Assembly (NCBI RefSeq): GCF_004570345.1
Contig: NZ_SPQM01000033.1
Location: forward strand, 1-38,700
DNA from: Blastococcus sp. CT_GayMR20
GTDB taxonomy: Bacteria; Actinomycetota; Actinomycetes; Mycobacteriales; Geodermatophilaceae
DNA: 38,700 nt
Direction of reading: 5' to 3'
Shown here: positions 31,185 to 38,700 of the stretch, one piece after another
How positions within the stretch are numbered: the first letter of the stretch is position 1
How the letters are laid out: each line of letters starts with the position of its first letter
Program-made: the position numbers and the translations under genes
The notes under the pieces: generated by a model
Database searches by the model: none
What the model was told of the DNA's origin: nothing
Seen by the model: the letters and a program-made list of their open reading frames with translations, nothing else

Positions 31185-31481
31185 ATGGGTACGCGCATCG
31201 CGTCGGTCGCGGCCGGGAGCTCCTGGACCGACCCCGAGGACGGCGTCCGCTATCCCGCCGGCGAGGTGCACGCGTGGGAGCAGGGGCGGAACGAGACGGT
31301 GTGCGGGTTGTCGCTGCACCGGTCGCGGCTGGCCCGCTTCCCGCACGTCAGCTGGGCCGACGTCCAGCCGGAGTCCGGCCGGCACGCGGAGGGGGTGCAG
31401 GCCGTCTGCCGCCGCTGCCGGGCGGGCATGGGTGCGCGCCGCGACGACCGCGGCTGGACCCGGACGAACCCCCGGCCCTAG
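31185..31481 (+). CDS. Small conserved-looking hypothetical protein with CxxC motif
   Basis: 98 residues. EVHAWEQGRNETVCGLSLHR, FPHVSWADVQPESG and the C-terminal GVQAVCRRCRAGMGARRDD carry three cysteines plus histidines arranged so that they could bind zinc (C...H...C-x2-C). I do not know a name for the family. ATG 31185 follows a GTAGGGGTGG stretch that could act either as Shine-Dalgarno or as a -10 for a near-leaderless transcript. It is divergent from the LLM gene. Its TAG stop shares the palindrome CTAG with the stop of the regulator gene on the other strand, so the two genes overlap by 4 bases tail to tail. Confidence 0.65.
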   Translation: MGTRIASVAAGSSWTDPEDGVRYPAGEVHAWEQGRNETVCGLSLHRSRLARFPHVSWADVQPESGRHAEGVQAVCRRCRAGMGARRDDRGWTRTNPRP

Positions 31482-34084
31482 CGGGCGGGAAACGCGTCGG
31501 CGAGCAGGTCGTCGAGCGGAGCGCGGGCCCCGGCGTTCAGGGAGGCCTGCCAGGCGGCGTCGTCGCCCGGCCGGCGGACCGGCTGCAGGGACCGTGCGAG
31601 CAGGGCCGCGTCCGGCGGGTCGATGGGCAACTCCGCCTGCTCGCGCAGCGCGGCCGCCGCCCCCGCCATCCGCGCCGCGCGTCGGGGGTCGTCGAGCGCG
31701 GCGAACGTCCACGCGAGCAGCTCGAGCAGTGCGATGGTCATGTCGGGGTCCTCGAGCCCGGCCGTCTCAGGCGCGACCGTCCGGGCCGTCTCGTAGGCCT
31801 CGGTCGCGCGGTCCAGCTGCAGGAGCGCGGCGGCCATGTTGATCTGGTCGGCGACGACCGCCCAGTCGTCACCGAGCCGGCGGTCCAGTGCCAGCGCCTC
31901 CGTCAGCCGCTCCAGCGCCGAGGCCGGCTGCTCGTCGTCGACGTCCATGATCGCCAGGTTGGACAAGGAGCCCGCCAGCCGCCGCTCGTCCCCGGACGCC
32001 CGTGCGAGGTCGACGCTCTCCACCAGCATCTGCCGCGCGAGCACCGGTTCCTCCAGGGCGCGGTAGGCGATGGCCAGGCTGCTGAGGTTCTGCACGATCC
32101 TGCCTGCGTCGCCGTGTTCCCTCCAGAAGGCCAGCGACCGCTCCAGGGCGTCGCGGGCCGCCTCCGTCTCACCGTGCTGGACGAGCAGCACCCCGAGGGA
32201 CTGCAGGGCCGACATCAGCTCGGGGCTCTCCTCCCCCGCCGCAGACGCGACCGCCCGGCCGAGCCAGCGGCGGCCTTCGGCCTGGTCGCCGCACGTGTAC
32301 CAGTAGCGGTACAGCGCCTGGCAGAGCCGCAGTCCGAGGAGCCGCCGGTCCGCGGGGCCACCCGCATCGGGCAGAGCCCACTCCAGGACGGCCCGGAGAT
32401 TGTCCTGCTCGTCGACGATCCGGTCCTTGGCACCGAGCTGCCGGCTCCCCTGGAGCAGGGGCGCGATCGCCTCGGCCCGCCCGACGTAGTGCTCGCCGTG
32501 CCGCCGGAAGGCTGCGTCCTCCTCGCCGGCTTCGGTGAGCCGGCGCCGAGCGGAGACGGAGACGGTGCGCAGGAGGCGGAACCTCGGCTCGCCGTCCGGC
32601 CTCTCGTCCACGACGAGGAGGCTGACGTCCACGAGCTCCTCCAGGGCGTCGAGCGGCTCGGGGTGGTCGGGGGCGACGGCCGACACGGCGTCCAGGTCGA
32701 AGGCTCCGCCGAACGCGCCGAGCTGGCGGAAGAAGGACTGCAGCTCGGGCGGCAGCAGCCCGTAGCTCCAGTCGACCGTGGCGTGCAGGGTGCGGTGCCG
32801 CTCCGGCAGAGGCTGTCGGCCCGCCGCCAGGTCGAGGCCGGCAGCCAGCCGGTTGCGGAGCGCGGGGGGGCCGAAGACCTTCACGCGGGCGGCCGCCAGC
32901 TCGATGGCCAGCGGGAGCCCGTCGAGCAGCCGGCAGACATCGACCACGGCGGCGAGGTCGGCCCCGTCCGGGTCGAAGCCGGGCCGCACCATCCGGGCCC
33001 GCTCGACGAACAGCTCGACGGCGCTCGCGCCGCCCGGCTCCCCGGAGGCGGCGACGGTCAGCGGCGTCACCGGACGCTGGAACTCGCCGGCCACGTGCAG
33101 CGGTCGGCGGGACGTCGCGAGGATCCGGACTCCGGGCGCGCGCAGCAGGTCGGTGACCACGGACGGGGCGGCGGGCAGCTGCTCGAGGTTGTCGAGGACG
33201 AGCAGCGCCGGCGCGGCGGCGAGGAACGCGACGACGTCCCGGGGCTGCCGGGCCGCCGCGGGCAGTCCCAGGTGGTCGGCGACCGTCGCCCACATGACGT
33301 CGGCCGACGTGGCGGCCTCCAGCGGCAGGAAGTAGACGCCGTCCGCGGTCCGCTCCGCCAGCGCCGCCGCGACCGCGATGGCCAGCCGCGTCTTGCCGGC
33401 GCCGCCGGGTCCGGTCAGCGTCACCACCCGCGCGCGGCCGCCGGTGAGGAGCCCGCTGAGCTCCACGACCTCGGCCTCCCGCCCGACGAGCGTCGTGGCC
33501 GGGGTGGGCAGGTCGCTCGCCCGGCCGAGGCTGCGCAGCGGCGGGAACTCCTGCTCCAGCCCGTCCAGCGTGAGCTGGTAGAGCTGCTCGGGGTCGGGGA
33601 AGTCCTTGAGCCGGTGCCGGCCGAGGTCGGTCAGGGTGGCGCCCTCCGGGAGGCGGCCGGCACCGATCCGGCGGGTCGCCTCGGTCATCAGCACCTGGCC
33701 GCCATGGGCCAGCCCGGCGATCCGCGCCGCGAGATGGACGTCGAGGCCGACGTAGCCGTCCTCGTGCGGCGTCGGCTCACCGGTGTGCAGCCCCATGCGC
33801 ACCAGCACGGGCACCGCACGCGGCCAGCGGTGCCCCTGCAGGCTCCGCTGGGCCTGGGCCGCGGCGCTCAGGGCGTCGGAGACGGACGGGAAGACGACGA
33901 AGAAGCTGTCGCCCTCGGTCCCCATCTCCCGGCCGTGCCACCGCTCGAACGCCGTCCGCAGGATGCTCCGGTGCGCGGAGAGGACGTCGGCGTACGCCTC
34001 CCCGAGGGCACGCAGCGCCGCCGTCGACCCCTCGATGTCGCTGAAGAGCATCGTGAGGGTTCCGGTGGGGACGGCGGGGTCCAC
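31478..34084 (-). CDS. Adenylate/guanylate cyclase-like domain fused to AfsR-type NTPase and TPR repeats
   Basis: 868 residues. Residues 1-~175 are a class III cyclase domain: LTMLFSDIEGST (first metal Asp), EMGTEGDSFFVVF (second metal Asp), and VGLDVHLAARIAGLAHGGQV. There the catalytic asparagine of the VNxAAR motif is a histidine, so cyclase activity is doubtful. Then comes a STAND/AfsR NTPase with Walker A LTGPGGAGKTRLAIA, Walker B ALLVLDNLEQL, ILATSRRPL and GLPLAIELAAARVK, and ~350 residues of TPR-like helices (SLGVLLVQHGETEAARDALE, SLAIAYRALEEPVLARQML, SLSNLAIMDVDDEQ). There is no helix-turn-helix domain, so it probably signals rather than binding DNA. It follows the GNAT gene by 9 bases. 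Confidence 0.86.
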   Translation of the reverse strand: MDPAVPTGTLTMLFSDIEGSTAALRALGEAYADVLSAHRSILRTAFERWHGREMGTEGDSFFVVFPSVSDALSAAAQAQRSLQGHRWPRAVPVLVRMGLHTGEPTPHEDGYVGLDVHLAARIAGLAHGGQVLMTEATRRIGAGRLPEGATLTDLGRHRLKDFPDPEQLYQLTLDGLEQEFPPLRSLGRASDLPTPATTLVGREAEVVELSGLLTGGRARVVTLTGPGGAGKTRLAIAVAAALAERTADGVYFLPLEAATSADVMWATVADHLGLPAAARQPRDVVAFLAAAPALLVLDNLEQLPAAPSVVTDLLRAPGVRILATSRRPLHVAGEFQRPVTPLTVAASGEPGGASAVELFVERARMVRPGFDPDGADLAAVVDVCRLLDGLPLAIELAAARVKVFGPPALRNRLAAGLDLAAGRQPLPERHRTLHATVDWSYGLLPPELQSFFRQLGAFGGAFDLDAVSAVAPDHPEPLDALEELVDVSLLVVDERPDGEPRFRLLRTVSVSARRRLTEAGEEDAAFRRHGEHYVGRAEAIAPLLQGSRQLGAKDRIVDEQDNLRAVLEWALPDAGGPADRRLLGLRLCQALYRYWYTCGDQAEGRRWLGRAVASAAGEESPELMSALQSLGVLLVQHGETEAARDALERSLAFWREHGDAGRIVQNLSSLAIAYRALEEPVLARQMLVESVDLARASGDERRLAGSLSNLAIMDVDDEQPASALERLTEALALDRRLGDDWAVVADQINMAAALLQLDRATEAYETARTVAPETAGLEDPDMTIALLELLAWTFAALDDPRRAARMAGAAAALREQAELPIDPPDAALLARSLQPVRRPGDDAAWQASLNAGARAPLDDLLADAFPAR

Positions 34085-34093
34085 GGCGGCACG

Positions 34094-34636
34094 CTAGAGC
34101 AGCACCCCGTCCCGCGGGAGTGCGTAGACGTCGCAGGTGCCGTACTCGTCGACGTAGTCCTTCCAGAGCAGTGACATGCCGAGCCTGGTGGCGACGTTCC
34201 GCGAGGCGGAGTTCTCCGGGTCGATCAGGCAGATGAGGCGGTCGACCGGCAGCGTGGCGAAGGCGTGGCCGGCGATGGCCCGGGCCGCCTCCGTGGCCAG
34301 GCCGCGGCCCCAGTGGCTCCGGTCGAGCAGGTAGGCGACCTCCACCTCGGTCCGGCCCTCGATCTCCCACGGCAGCAGCCCGCAGCGGCCGATGAAGGCG
34401 CCGGTCTCCTTGAGGACCGTCGCCCACAGGCCGTAGCCGTACCGGCCGTAGTAGACGTCGATGATCCAGTCCAGCTCCTCGCGGGTCTCCTTCCGCGTGC
34501 GGGTGCCGTCGGGGAAGTACCGCCGGACCTCGGGATCGGCGTAGAGCGCCGCCAGCGCGTCGAGGTCCGCTGGGACCAGCGTCCGGAGCACCAGCCGGTC
34601 GGTCTCGAGGACGACCGACGAAGGGTTCGACTCCAC
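34094..34636 (-). CDS. GNAT family N-acetyltransferase (RimJ/RimL type)
   Basis: 180 residues. LETDRLVLRTLVPADLDALA, GTGAFIGRCGLLPWE-like strand (KETGAFIGRCGLL), VEVAYLLDRSHWGRGLATEA (acetyl-CoA loop R/Q-x2-G-x-A/G) and PENSASRNVATRLGM are the order of motifs in RimJ/RimL-like GNATs, which acetylate N-termini, amino sugars or antibiotics. The substrate is unknown. GTG 34636 is chosen because GAGGAGAGGAG precedes it; the longer frame starting at 34693 would overlap the upstream SGNH gene. It is spaced 13 bases after the SGNH stop and 9 bases before the cyclase-like gene, so the three form a likely operon. Confidence 0.86.
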   Translation of the reverse strand: MESNPSSVVLETDRLVLRTLVPADLDALAALYADPEVRRYFPDGTRTRKETREELDWIIDVYYGRYGYGLWATVLKETGAFIGRCGLLPWEIEGRTEVEVAYLLDRSHWGRGLATEAARAIAGHAFATLPVDRLICLIDPENSASRNVATRLGMSLLWKDYVDEYGTCDVYALPRDGVLL

Positions 34637-34649
34637 GGGACTCCTCTCC

Positions 34650-35366
34650 TCAGGCGCCGTCGAGCGCGCTCCAGAAGGCCGCCCGGACGCCACCGGCGCC
34701 CCAGGCGTTGGGCTCGATCAGGTTGCAGAACCACAGGTCGCGGTCCGCGGGTCGCGCCTCCCGCCGCGTGGGATCGCCCGCGCGCAGTCCGTGGCCGGTG
34801 AACTCGCGTGCGATCTCGGCGACCGAGGCGCCGTGCGCCCGCGCCACCGTCTGCAGGGAGTCGTTGAGCCCGGCGATCACCGGGACGGCGTCGTCCCACG
34901 GCGGGAGCCCCAACCGCGCGGCGTCCCCCGTGCCGTCGCTGGGGTCGTAGACCGTGCCGACGACGATCCGCCCGCCGGGCGCGAGCAGGCCGGCGATCGC
35001 AGTCAGCGCCTCTGCCACCGAATCCCGCACTCGGCCGATCACCGCGCGCGCCGCGGCGGTGTCCCCGTAGGCACCGAGCAGGTCGTTCCCGCCGATCGTC
35101 AGGGTCACGATCGTCGGGCGCGACGGGAGTGCCGCGAGCCGGGGCAGCTGGGCGTCGAGAAGACTGCGGGTCGTGGCGCCGTCCGTGGCGAGCAACGAGA
35201 AGGTGGTGCCGGGGTCGGCGGTCAGGAGATCGCGTCCCCGCCATTCCGGGAAGTCGTCGTCCCGGTTGCGGTACAGGAGGCTCGCCCCGCCGCGGCCCGG
35301 ACCGCCCGAGTAGTCGTCGATGGAGATCGAGTCACCGAGCGCGACGAAGTGGGCCGGCGGAGCCAT
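34650..35366 (-). CDS. SGNH/GDSL hydrolase family protein, cytoplasmic
   Basis: 238 residues without signal peptide, unlike the other SGNH enzyme of the window. Block I is FVALGDSISIDDYSGGPGRG (nucleophile Ser), block III TIGGNDLLG, and the C-terminal region LWFCNLIEPNAWGAGGVRAA occupies the block V position. The usual DxxH there reads L-I-E-P-N, so the catalytic histidine is not obvious and activity is uncertain. ATG 35366 has CAGGAT 6 bases upstream (35373-35378, minus strand), a leaderless arrangement. First gene of the SGNH-GNAT-cyclase-like unit. Confidence 0.82.
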   Translation of the reverse strand: MAPPAHFVALGDSISIDDYSGGPGRGGASLLYRNRDDDFPEWRGRDLLTADPGTTFSLLATDGATTRSLLDAQLPRLAALPSRPTIVTLTIGGNDLLGAYGDTAAARAVIGRVRDSVAEALTAIAGLLAPGGRIVVGTVYDPSDGTGDAARLGLPPWDDAVPVIAGLNDSLQTVARAHGASVAEIAREFTGHGLRAGDPTRREARPADRDLWFCNLIEPNAWGAGGVRAAFWSALDGA

Positions 35367-35410
35367 ACCGACATCCTGTGGCCCCGACCGAGCCGGTGCA
35401 CGATGCACGG

Positions 35411-35800
35411 GTGCTGTCCGTCGCGCGCTCGCACCGGCTCGCGGGTGCGGTCGTGGCGGTCTGCTGCGTCGCGGCGGTGACGGTCTACGGGGAGCTGTCC
35501 CCGCAGGCGCTCGTCGCGGTCGGTCTGACCGGACTGCTGGCGGCCGGCTACGGCGTGACCATCCGGGCCGGCGAGGCCGCCCCTCCGATCGGCCGGCGGG
35601 GCGCGGTCTGGCTGTTCTGGCTGGCGGCCGCCGGAGCCTGGGAGCTCGTCACGCTAGCCCACGACGGCCTGCCGACGGTCAGCGACCTCGCCGATCCGGT
35701 CCTCGCACATCCGGCTGCCCGCTGCGCGGCCGCCCTCGGTTGGGTCGCGGTCGGCGCGTGGCTGGTCTCGCGTCCCCGCGACCCTCGGGAGCCGGGATGA
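35411..35800 (+). CDS. Hypothetical membrane protein, four helices
   Basis: 129 residues with hydrophobic segments LAGAVVAVCCVAAVTVYGEL, ALVAVGLTGLLAAGYGVTI, GAVWLFWLAAAGAWELVTLA and AALGWVAVGAWLVS, and a loop DGLPTVSDLADPVLAHPAAR between helices 3 and 4. No known family recognised. CACGAT at 35399-35404 lies exactly 6 bases before GTG 35411, supporting that start; GTG 35396 is an in-frame alternative. The stop overlaps the ATG of the next small membrane protein (ATGA), so the two are coupled and may form a complex. Confidence 0.7.
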   Translation: MLSVARSHRLAGAVVAVCCVAAVTVYGELSPQALVAVGLTGLLAAGYGVTIRAGEAAPPIGRRGAVWLFWLAAAGAWELVTLAHDGLPTVSDLADPVLAHPAARCAAALGWVAVGAWLVSRPRDPREPG

Positions 35801-35994
35801 GCGGCGCAACGGTCACCGTGCTCGGCCTGGTCGTCCTGGCGGTCGGGGGCGCGGCTCTGGAACTCACGGCACACCGGCGGCCCGACCGACCGACCGCCGC
35901 GCAGGCGGTCGGGGCGGCGATGCGCACGACCCCGGGGCGGGCAGCGGTCTGGGCCGTCTGGCTGTGGCTCGGCATCCACTTCCTGGCGCGCTAG
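35797..35994 (+). CDS. Small membrane protein (DUF6186-like)
   Basis: 65 residues: hydrophobic helix VTVLGLVVLAVGGAALELTA, a polar HRRPDRPTAAQAVGAAMRTT linker, and helix AAVWAVWLWLGIHFLAR. Two-helix proteins with this ending (LGxHFLAR) belong, as I recall, to DUF6186. ATG 35797 overlaps the stop of the upstream four-helix protein. Its TAG stop shares CTAG with the stop of the alpha/beta hydrolase on the opposite strand. Function unknown; coupling suggests a joint membrane unit. Confidence 0.68.
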   Translation: MSGATVTVLGLVVLAVGGAALELTAHRRPDRPTAAQAVGAAMRTTPGRAAVWAVWLWLGIHFLAR

Positions 35995-36863
35995 GAACCG
36001 CGCAGGGCCGCGTAGATCTCCCGGGCGTGGTCGAAGACCAGGAAGTGCCCCTCGCCGGGGAACCAGTGGGCTGTGCAGTCCGGCAGCATCGCGCTGAGCA
36101 CCCGGCCCATCGCCACGGGCACCTGCCAGTCCTGCGTCCCGTGCCACAGGTCGACGTGCTGGCGCACCGACGACACGGGGAACCCCCACGGACGGAACAG
36201 CAGCGCGCGGTCCTCGGCCAGCACGGCCGACCCGTTGCGCAGCCCCTCGGTGAACGTCTTCGCCATGATCGACCGGACGGCGGGCCGCCCGAGCACCCGG
36301 CGGTCGGCCGGGTTGAGCCGCACCTGCAGGTAGCGCGGGATGAGCGCCGGCCGCAGCGACAGCGGGGCGAACACCGGCTGCAGCGCCGCAGCCGGGAAGG
36401 GACGGTGGGCGGCCGCGCGCACCGGTCCGGGCACCCACCGCGGCCACGGCCAGGGGACGTCGGGCGGCGGCGCCCCGCCGAGCACCCCGACGGCGGTCAC
36501 CCGCTCCCCGAATGCCGCGGCGCAGGCCAGCGCGTAGGCGGCACCGCCGGAGAGGCTGAGGGTGGCGAACCGGTCGATGCCGAGGTGGTCGAGCAGCTCG
36601 GCGACGTCGTCCGGCCAGTCGGGGATCCGCCGTCCAGGGTGGGGGTCGGACCGGCCGAAGCCGGGCCGGTCCGGCACGACGAACCGCACGCCCCACCGGC
36701 GGTAGGCGTCCGGGTCCTCGACGTGCCGCTCGAGCCGGGAGCTCGGCGAGCCGTGACAGCCGAGCACCGGCTGCCCGTCGGGGTCGCCCAACTCGGCATA
36801 GGCGAGCATCCGGCCGTCGCGGAGCCGGATGCTGCCCTCGCGCAGGCCGATCCCGGTTGCCAT
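35991..36863 (-). CDS. Alpha/beta hydrolase
   Basis: 290 residues. The oxyanion strand QPVLGCHGSPSSRLE, PDRPGFGRSDPH, nucleophile elbow TLSLSGGAAYAL (S-x-S-G-G, a variant of GxSxG), the acid in WHGTQDWQVPV and the histidine in FPGEGHFLVF give a complete triad. It resembles the many haloalkane-dehalogenase/esterase-like soluble hydrolases, with a cap between the two halves rich in Pro and Trp (PDVPWPWPRWVPGPV). Substrate not predictable. The stop overlaps the opposite small membrane gene by 4 bases. Upstream, TAGGGG lies 6 bases before ATG 36863. Confidence 0.85.
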   Translation of the reverse strand: MATGIGLREGSIRLRDGRMLAYAELGDPDGQPVLGCHGSPSSRLERHVEDPDAYRRWGVRFVVPDRPGFGRSDPHPGRRIPDWPDDVAELLDHLGIDRFATLSLSGGAAYALACAAAFGERVTAVGVLGGAPPPDVPWPWPRWVPGPVRAAAHRPFPAAALQPVFAPLSLRPALIPRYLQVRLNPADRRVLGRPAVRSIMAKTFTEGLRNGSAVLAEDRALLFRPWGFPVSSVRQHVDLWHGTQDWQVPVAMGRVLSAMLPDCTAHWFPGEGHFLVFDHAREIYAALRGS

Positions 36864-36907
36864 CCGCGGCCCCTACCCGGCCGGCCGCGTGTCCACCCGG
36901 ACGGCGG

Positions 36908-38700
36908 TCAGCCGCGCCACCGCTCGATGAGTCCGGGCCCGATCTCCGCGCCGGCCGTCCCGGCCGTGGCCCAGCCGAGCACGACCAGCCAGGACACCGG
37001 GTCCAGGGGCGTGCAGCCGAAGAACCGGCTCACCCCCGGCGTCTGGACGACGGCCACGAGGGCGGCCAGCGAGCCCGCGACCGTGGCGAGCACCAGCGGG
37101 CTGCGGCGACCCGCCCAGGCGGTCTGGCCGAGCTGGGTGGTGATCAGTGCCGCGAGCCCCATGGTTCCCGCGCGGCCGCGGGGGCCGGTGAGGCGGCCGC
37201 CCGCCCAGGCGCCGGTCGCCCCGGCGGTGGTCGCCGCTCCGCGGACGAGCACCATCCGCCGGACCTCCCGGGCGAAGCCCCGCTGCGGTCCGGCCGCGAG
37301 GACCGCCTCGAGCGGGTGCCCGGCCAGCGGGCCACCCGACGCCGGGGACGCCGTCGCGCGGGGCGCCGAGACGGCGACCGCCAGCGCCGGGAACATGTCG
37401 GTGAGCAGGTTGACCAGCAGCAGCTGGCGGGTGCCGAGCGGGGCGCGACCACCGAACGCCGTCCCGAGGACGGTGAAGGCCACCTCGCCGGCGTTGCCGC
37501 CCACCAGCACGGACACCGCGTCCCGCACGCGCGACCACATGGCCCGGCCCTCGCCGATCGCGTCGACGAGGCGGGTGAGGTCGACGTCGGTGAGCACCAG
37601 GTCGGCGGCCGTCCGGGCGGCCGGCGACTCCGCGCCGGCGACGCCCACGCCGACGTCGGCCAGGCGGATGGCCGCGGCGTCGTTCACGCCGTCGCCGGTC
37701 ATCGCCAGGGTGGCACCGGCCCGGCGGAGCGCCGCCACCAGGGAGACCTTCTGCTCCGGCGACAGCCGCGCGAAGACAGCGGTCTCGCGCACCATGCGCA
37801 GGCGTTCGGCGTCCGAGGCCCGCGCGAACTGGGCACCGGTCACCACCCGGTCGGCGTCCGGGACGCCGGCCTGCGCCGCGATGGCGCTCGCCGTCTCCGG
37901 GTGGTCACCGGTGGCGATGACCACCCGCACGCCCGCTGCGCCCAGTTGTTCGACCGCCGCCGCCGACGAGTCCCGCACGGTGTCGGCGAGCGCGACCAGC
38001 CCGCGGAGGGTGAGCTCCTGCGCGGCCTCCTCGAGATCGTCGGGGCACCCGTCGACCGCGCGGTCGGCGACGGCGAGCACCCGGAGCCCCTCGCCCGCCA
38101 GCCGCTGCACCTGCTCCCGGACGTCGCCGGGGTCGGCGCACCGGCGGAGCACGACCTCGGGGGCGCCCTTCACGACCAGCCGCCCGTTGCGCACGGCCGC
38201 GGAGAACCCCCGCTCGGCGGCGAAGGGCAGGCCGCTCTCGCAGTCCCCGTCGGACGCCACACCGTGCTCGGTGGCCGCGTCCATGACCGCCCGGTCGGTC
38301 TCGTGCGCCTGGTCGTCGCCGTCGGCGCCGGCGGCGGCAGCCAGCCCCAGCAGCTCCTCCTCGTCGGGGCCGTCCGCTCCGACGGGCACCAGCCGGGCCA
38401 CCCGCAGCCGGTTCTCCGTCAGCGTCCCGGTCTTGTCGAAGCAGACGGTGTCCACGCGGCCGAGCGCCTCCAGCACCCGGGCACTGCGGACGACGGCCCC
38501 GCGGCCCGACAACCGCCGCGCCGCGGACTGCTGCGCCACCGTCGCGACCAGCGGCAGCCCCTCCGGGACGGCGGCGACCGCGACGGCCAGCCCCGACCGG
38601 ACCGCCTCGCGCAGCGGCCTGCCCCACAGCACGCCGAGGGCGGTCACCGCCCCGCCACCGGCGAGGGTGAGCGGCAGCACCGAGGAGGTCAGCTCGCCCA
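36908..38700 (-). CDS. P-type cation-transporting ATPase, N-terminus cut by window end
   Basis: The C-terminal ~597 residues are present and the frame continues past the right edge. Transmembrane helix 4 has the ion-site motif AVAAVPEGLPL (PEGL type, as in Ca/Mg/Na pumps, not the CPC of heavy-metal pumps). The phosphorylation site is CFDKTGTLTEN; the nucleotide domain has VVKGAPEVVL; the hinge is AMTGDGVNDAAAIRLADVGV; and the C-terminal helices include GNAGEVAFTVL and LLLVNLLTDMFPALAVAVS. The ending FFGCTPLDPVSWLVVLGWAT and a GAEIGPGL-IERW tail recall mycobacterial CtpI/CtpH, which carry an extra-long N-terminus; this cannot be checked here. The transported ion is not determinable from sequence. 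Confidence 0.9.
   Translation of the reverse strand, partial: GELTSSVLPLTLAGGGAVTALGVLWGRPLREAVRSGLAVAVAAVPEGLPLVATVAQQSAARRLSGRGAVVRSARVLEALGRVDTVCFDKTGTLTENRLRVARLVPVGADGPDEEELLGLAAAAGADGDDQAHETDRAVMDAATEHGVASDGDCESGLPFAAERGFSAAVRNGRLVVKGAPEVVLRRCADPGDVREQVQRLAGEGLRVLAVADRAVDGCPDDLEEAAQELTLRGLVALADTVRDSSAAAVEQLGAAGVRVVIATGDHPETASAIAAQAGVPDADRVVTGAQFARASDAERLRMVRETAVFARLSPEQKVSLVAALRRAGATLAMTGDGVNDAAAIRLADVGVGVAGAESPAARTAADLVLTDVDLTRLVDAIGEGRAMWSRVRDAVSVLVGGNAGEVAFTVLGTAFGGRAPLGTRQLLLVNLLTDMFPALAVAVSAPRATASPASGGPLAGHPLEAVLAAGPQRGFAREVRRMVLVRGAATTAGATGAWAGGRLTGPRGRAGTMGLAALITTQLGQTAWAGRRSPLVLATVAGSLAALVAVVQTPGVSRFFGCTPLDPVSWLVVLGWATAGTAGAEIGPGLIERWRG

Noticed and set aside
31274..34174. A 966-codon plus-strand frame opposite the cyclase-NTPase-TPR gene
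   Set aside because: The minus-strand protein has clear catalytic motifs; the plus frame is repetitive Arg/Gly/Gln and has none.
1..38700. CRISPR arrays, insertion sequences, tRNA or rRNA genes, prophage
   Set aside because: No regularly spaced long repeats, transposase motifs, tRNA-like cloverleaf or rRNA sequence noticed on either strand.

Overview
The window is one contiguous piece of very GC-rich actinobacterial chromosome. The evidence is GC-rich third codon positions, frequent GTG starts, an intact WhiB-type regulator, a DivIVA-family protein, an actinobacterial HelR, an LLM flavin oxidoreductase, a DUF6221-like protein, and many apparently leaderless genes with a -10-like hexamer 6-7 nt before the start codon. 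The gene mix most resembles Geodermatophilaceae (Blastococcus, Modestobacter, Geodermatophilus); this is inference from gene content, with no database search. I see no rRNA, tRNA, CRISPR array, insertion sequence, prophage or replication origin. Almost every base from about 780 onward is coding.

Layout. 1-451: end of a DHFR/RibD-like reductase, then a 330-base stretch without a clear gene. 781-5109: a four-gene polyamine/GABA-type catabolic cluster (gamma-glutamyl-GABA hydrolase, glutamine-synthetase-like ligase, aldehyde dehydrogenase, SDR); the last three overlap by 4 bases, and the ligase promoter is flanked by two inverted repeats. A strong hairpin closes the cluster. 5360-5695: whiB (WhiB2/WhmD type), with an unusual upstream array of four GTCGA units on an 8-base period. 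5747-9124: membrane alpha/beta hydrolase, CPBP protease and an eight-segment membrane protein. 9259-11677: family-A DNA polymerase divergent from a STAS protein and a VOC protein. 11682-16871: DUF6221-like protein, secreted SGNH esterase, dienelactone hydrolase, an orphan Crp-domain/histidine-kinase protein behind a possible 15-codon leader peptide, and an ATP-dependent DNA ligase. 16976-19129: HelR, the RNA-polymerase-recycling motor linked to rifamycin tolerance.

19167-23155: enoyl-reductase-like protein, AhpD-like protein, VOC protein, YchJ-like protein and an MFS transporter. 23278-26505: a haem module made of a standard flavohaemoglobin (hmp), a second, divergent flavohaemoglobin, and a DivIVA-domain coiled-coil protein overlapping it by 4 bases. 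A sulfotransferase pseudogene follows. 26740-31481: a two-domain alpha/beta-barrel-like protein, a small disordered protein, tryptophan 2,3-dioxygenase divergent from a diacylglycerol-kinase-family protein, an LLM oxidoreductase and a small Cys-containing protein. 31478-35366 (minus): SGNH hydrolase, GNAT acetyltransferase and a cyclase-NTPase-TPR regulator in one likely operon. 35411-38700: two small membrane proteins, an alpha/beta hydrolase, and a P-type ATPase cut by the window end.

The most system-like unit is the divergent flavohaemoglobin coupled to a DivIVA-type polar scaffold beside a canonical NO dioxygenase. It suggests a spatially organised haem/flavin redox or NO-handling function that I do not recognise as described.
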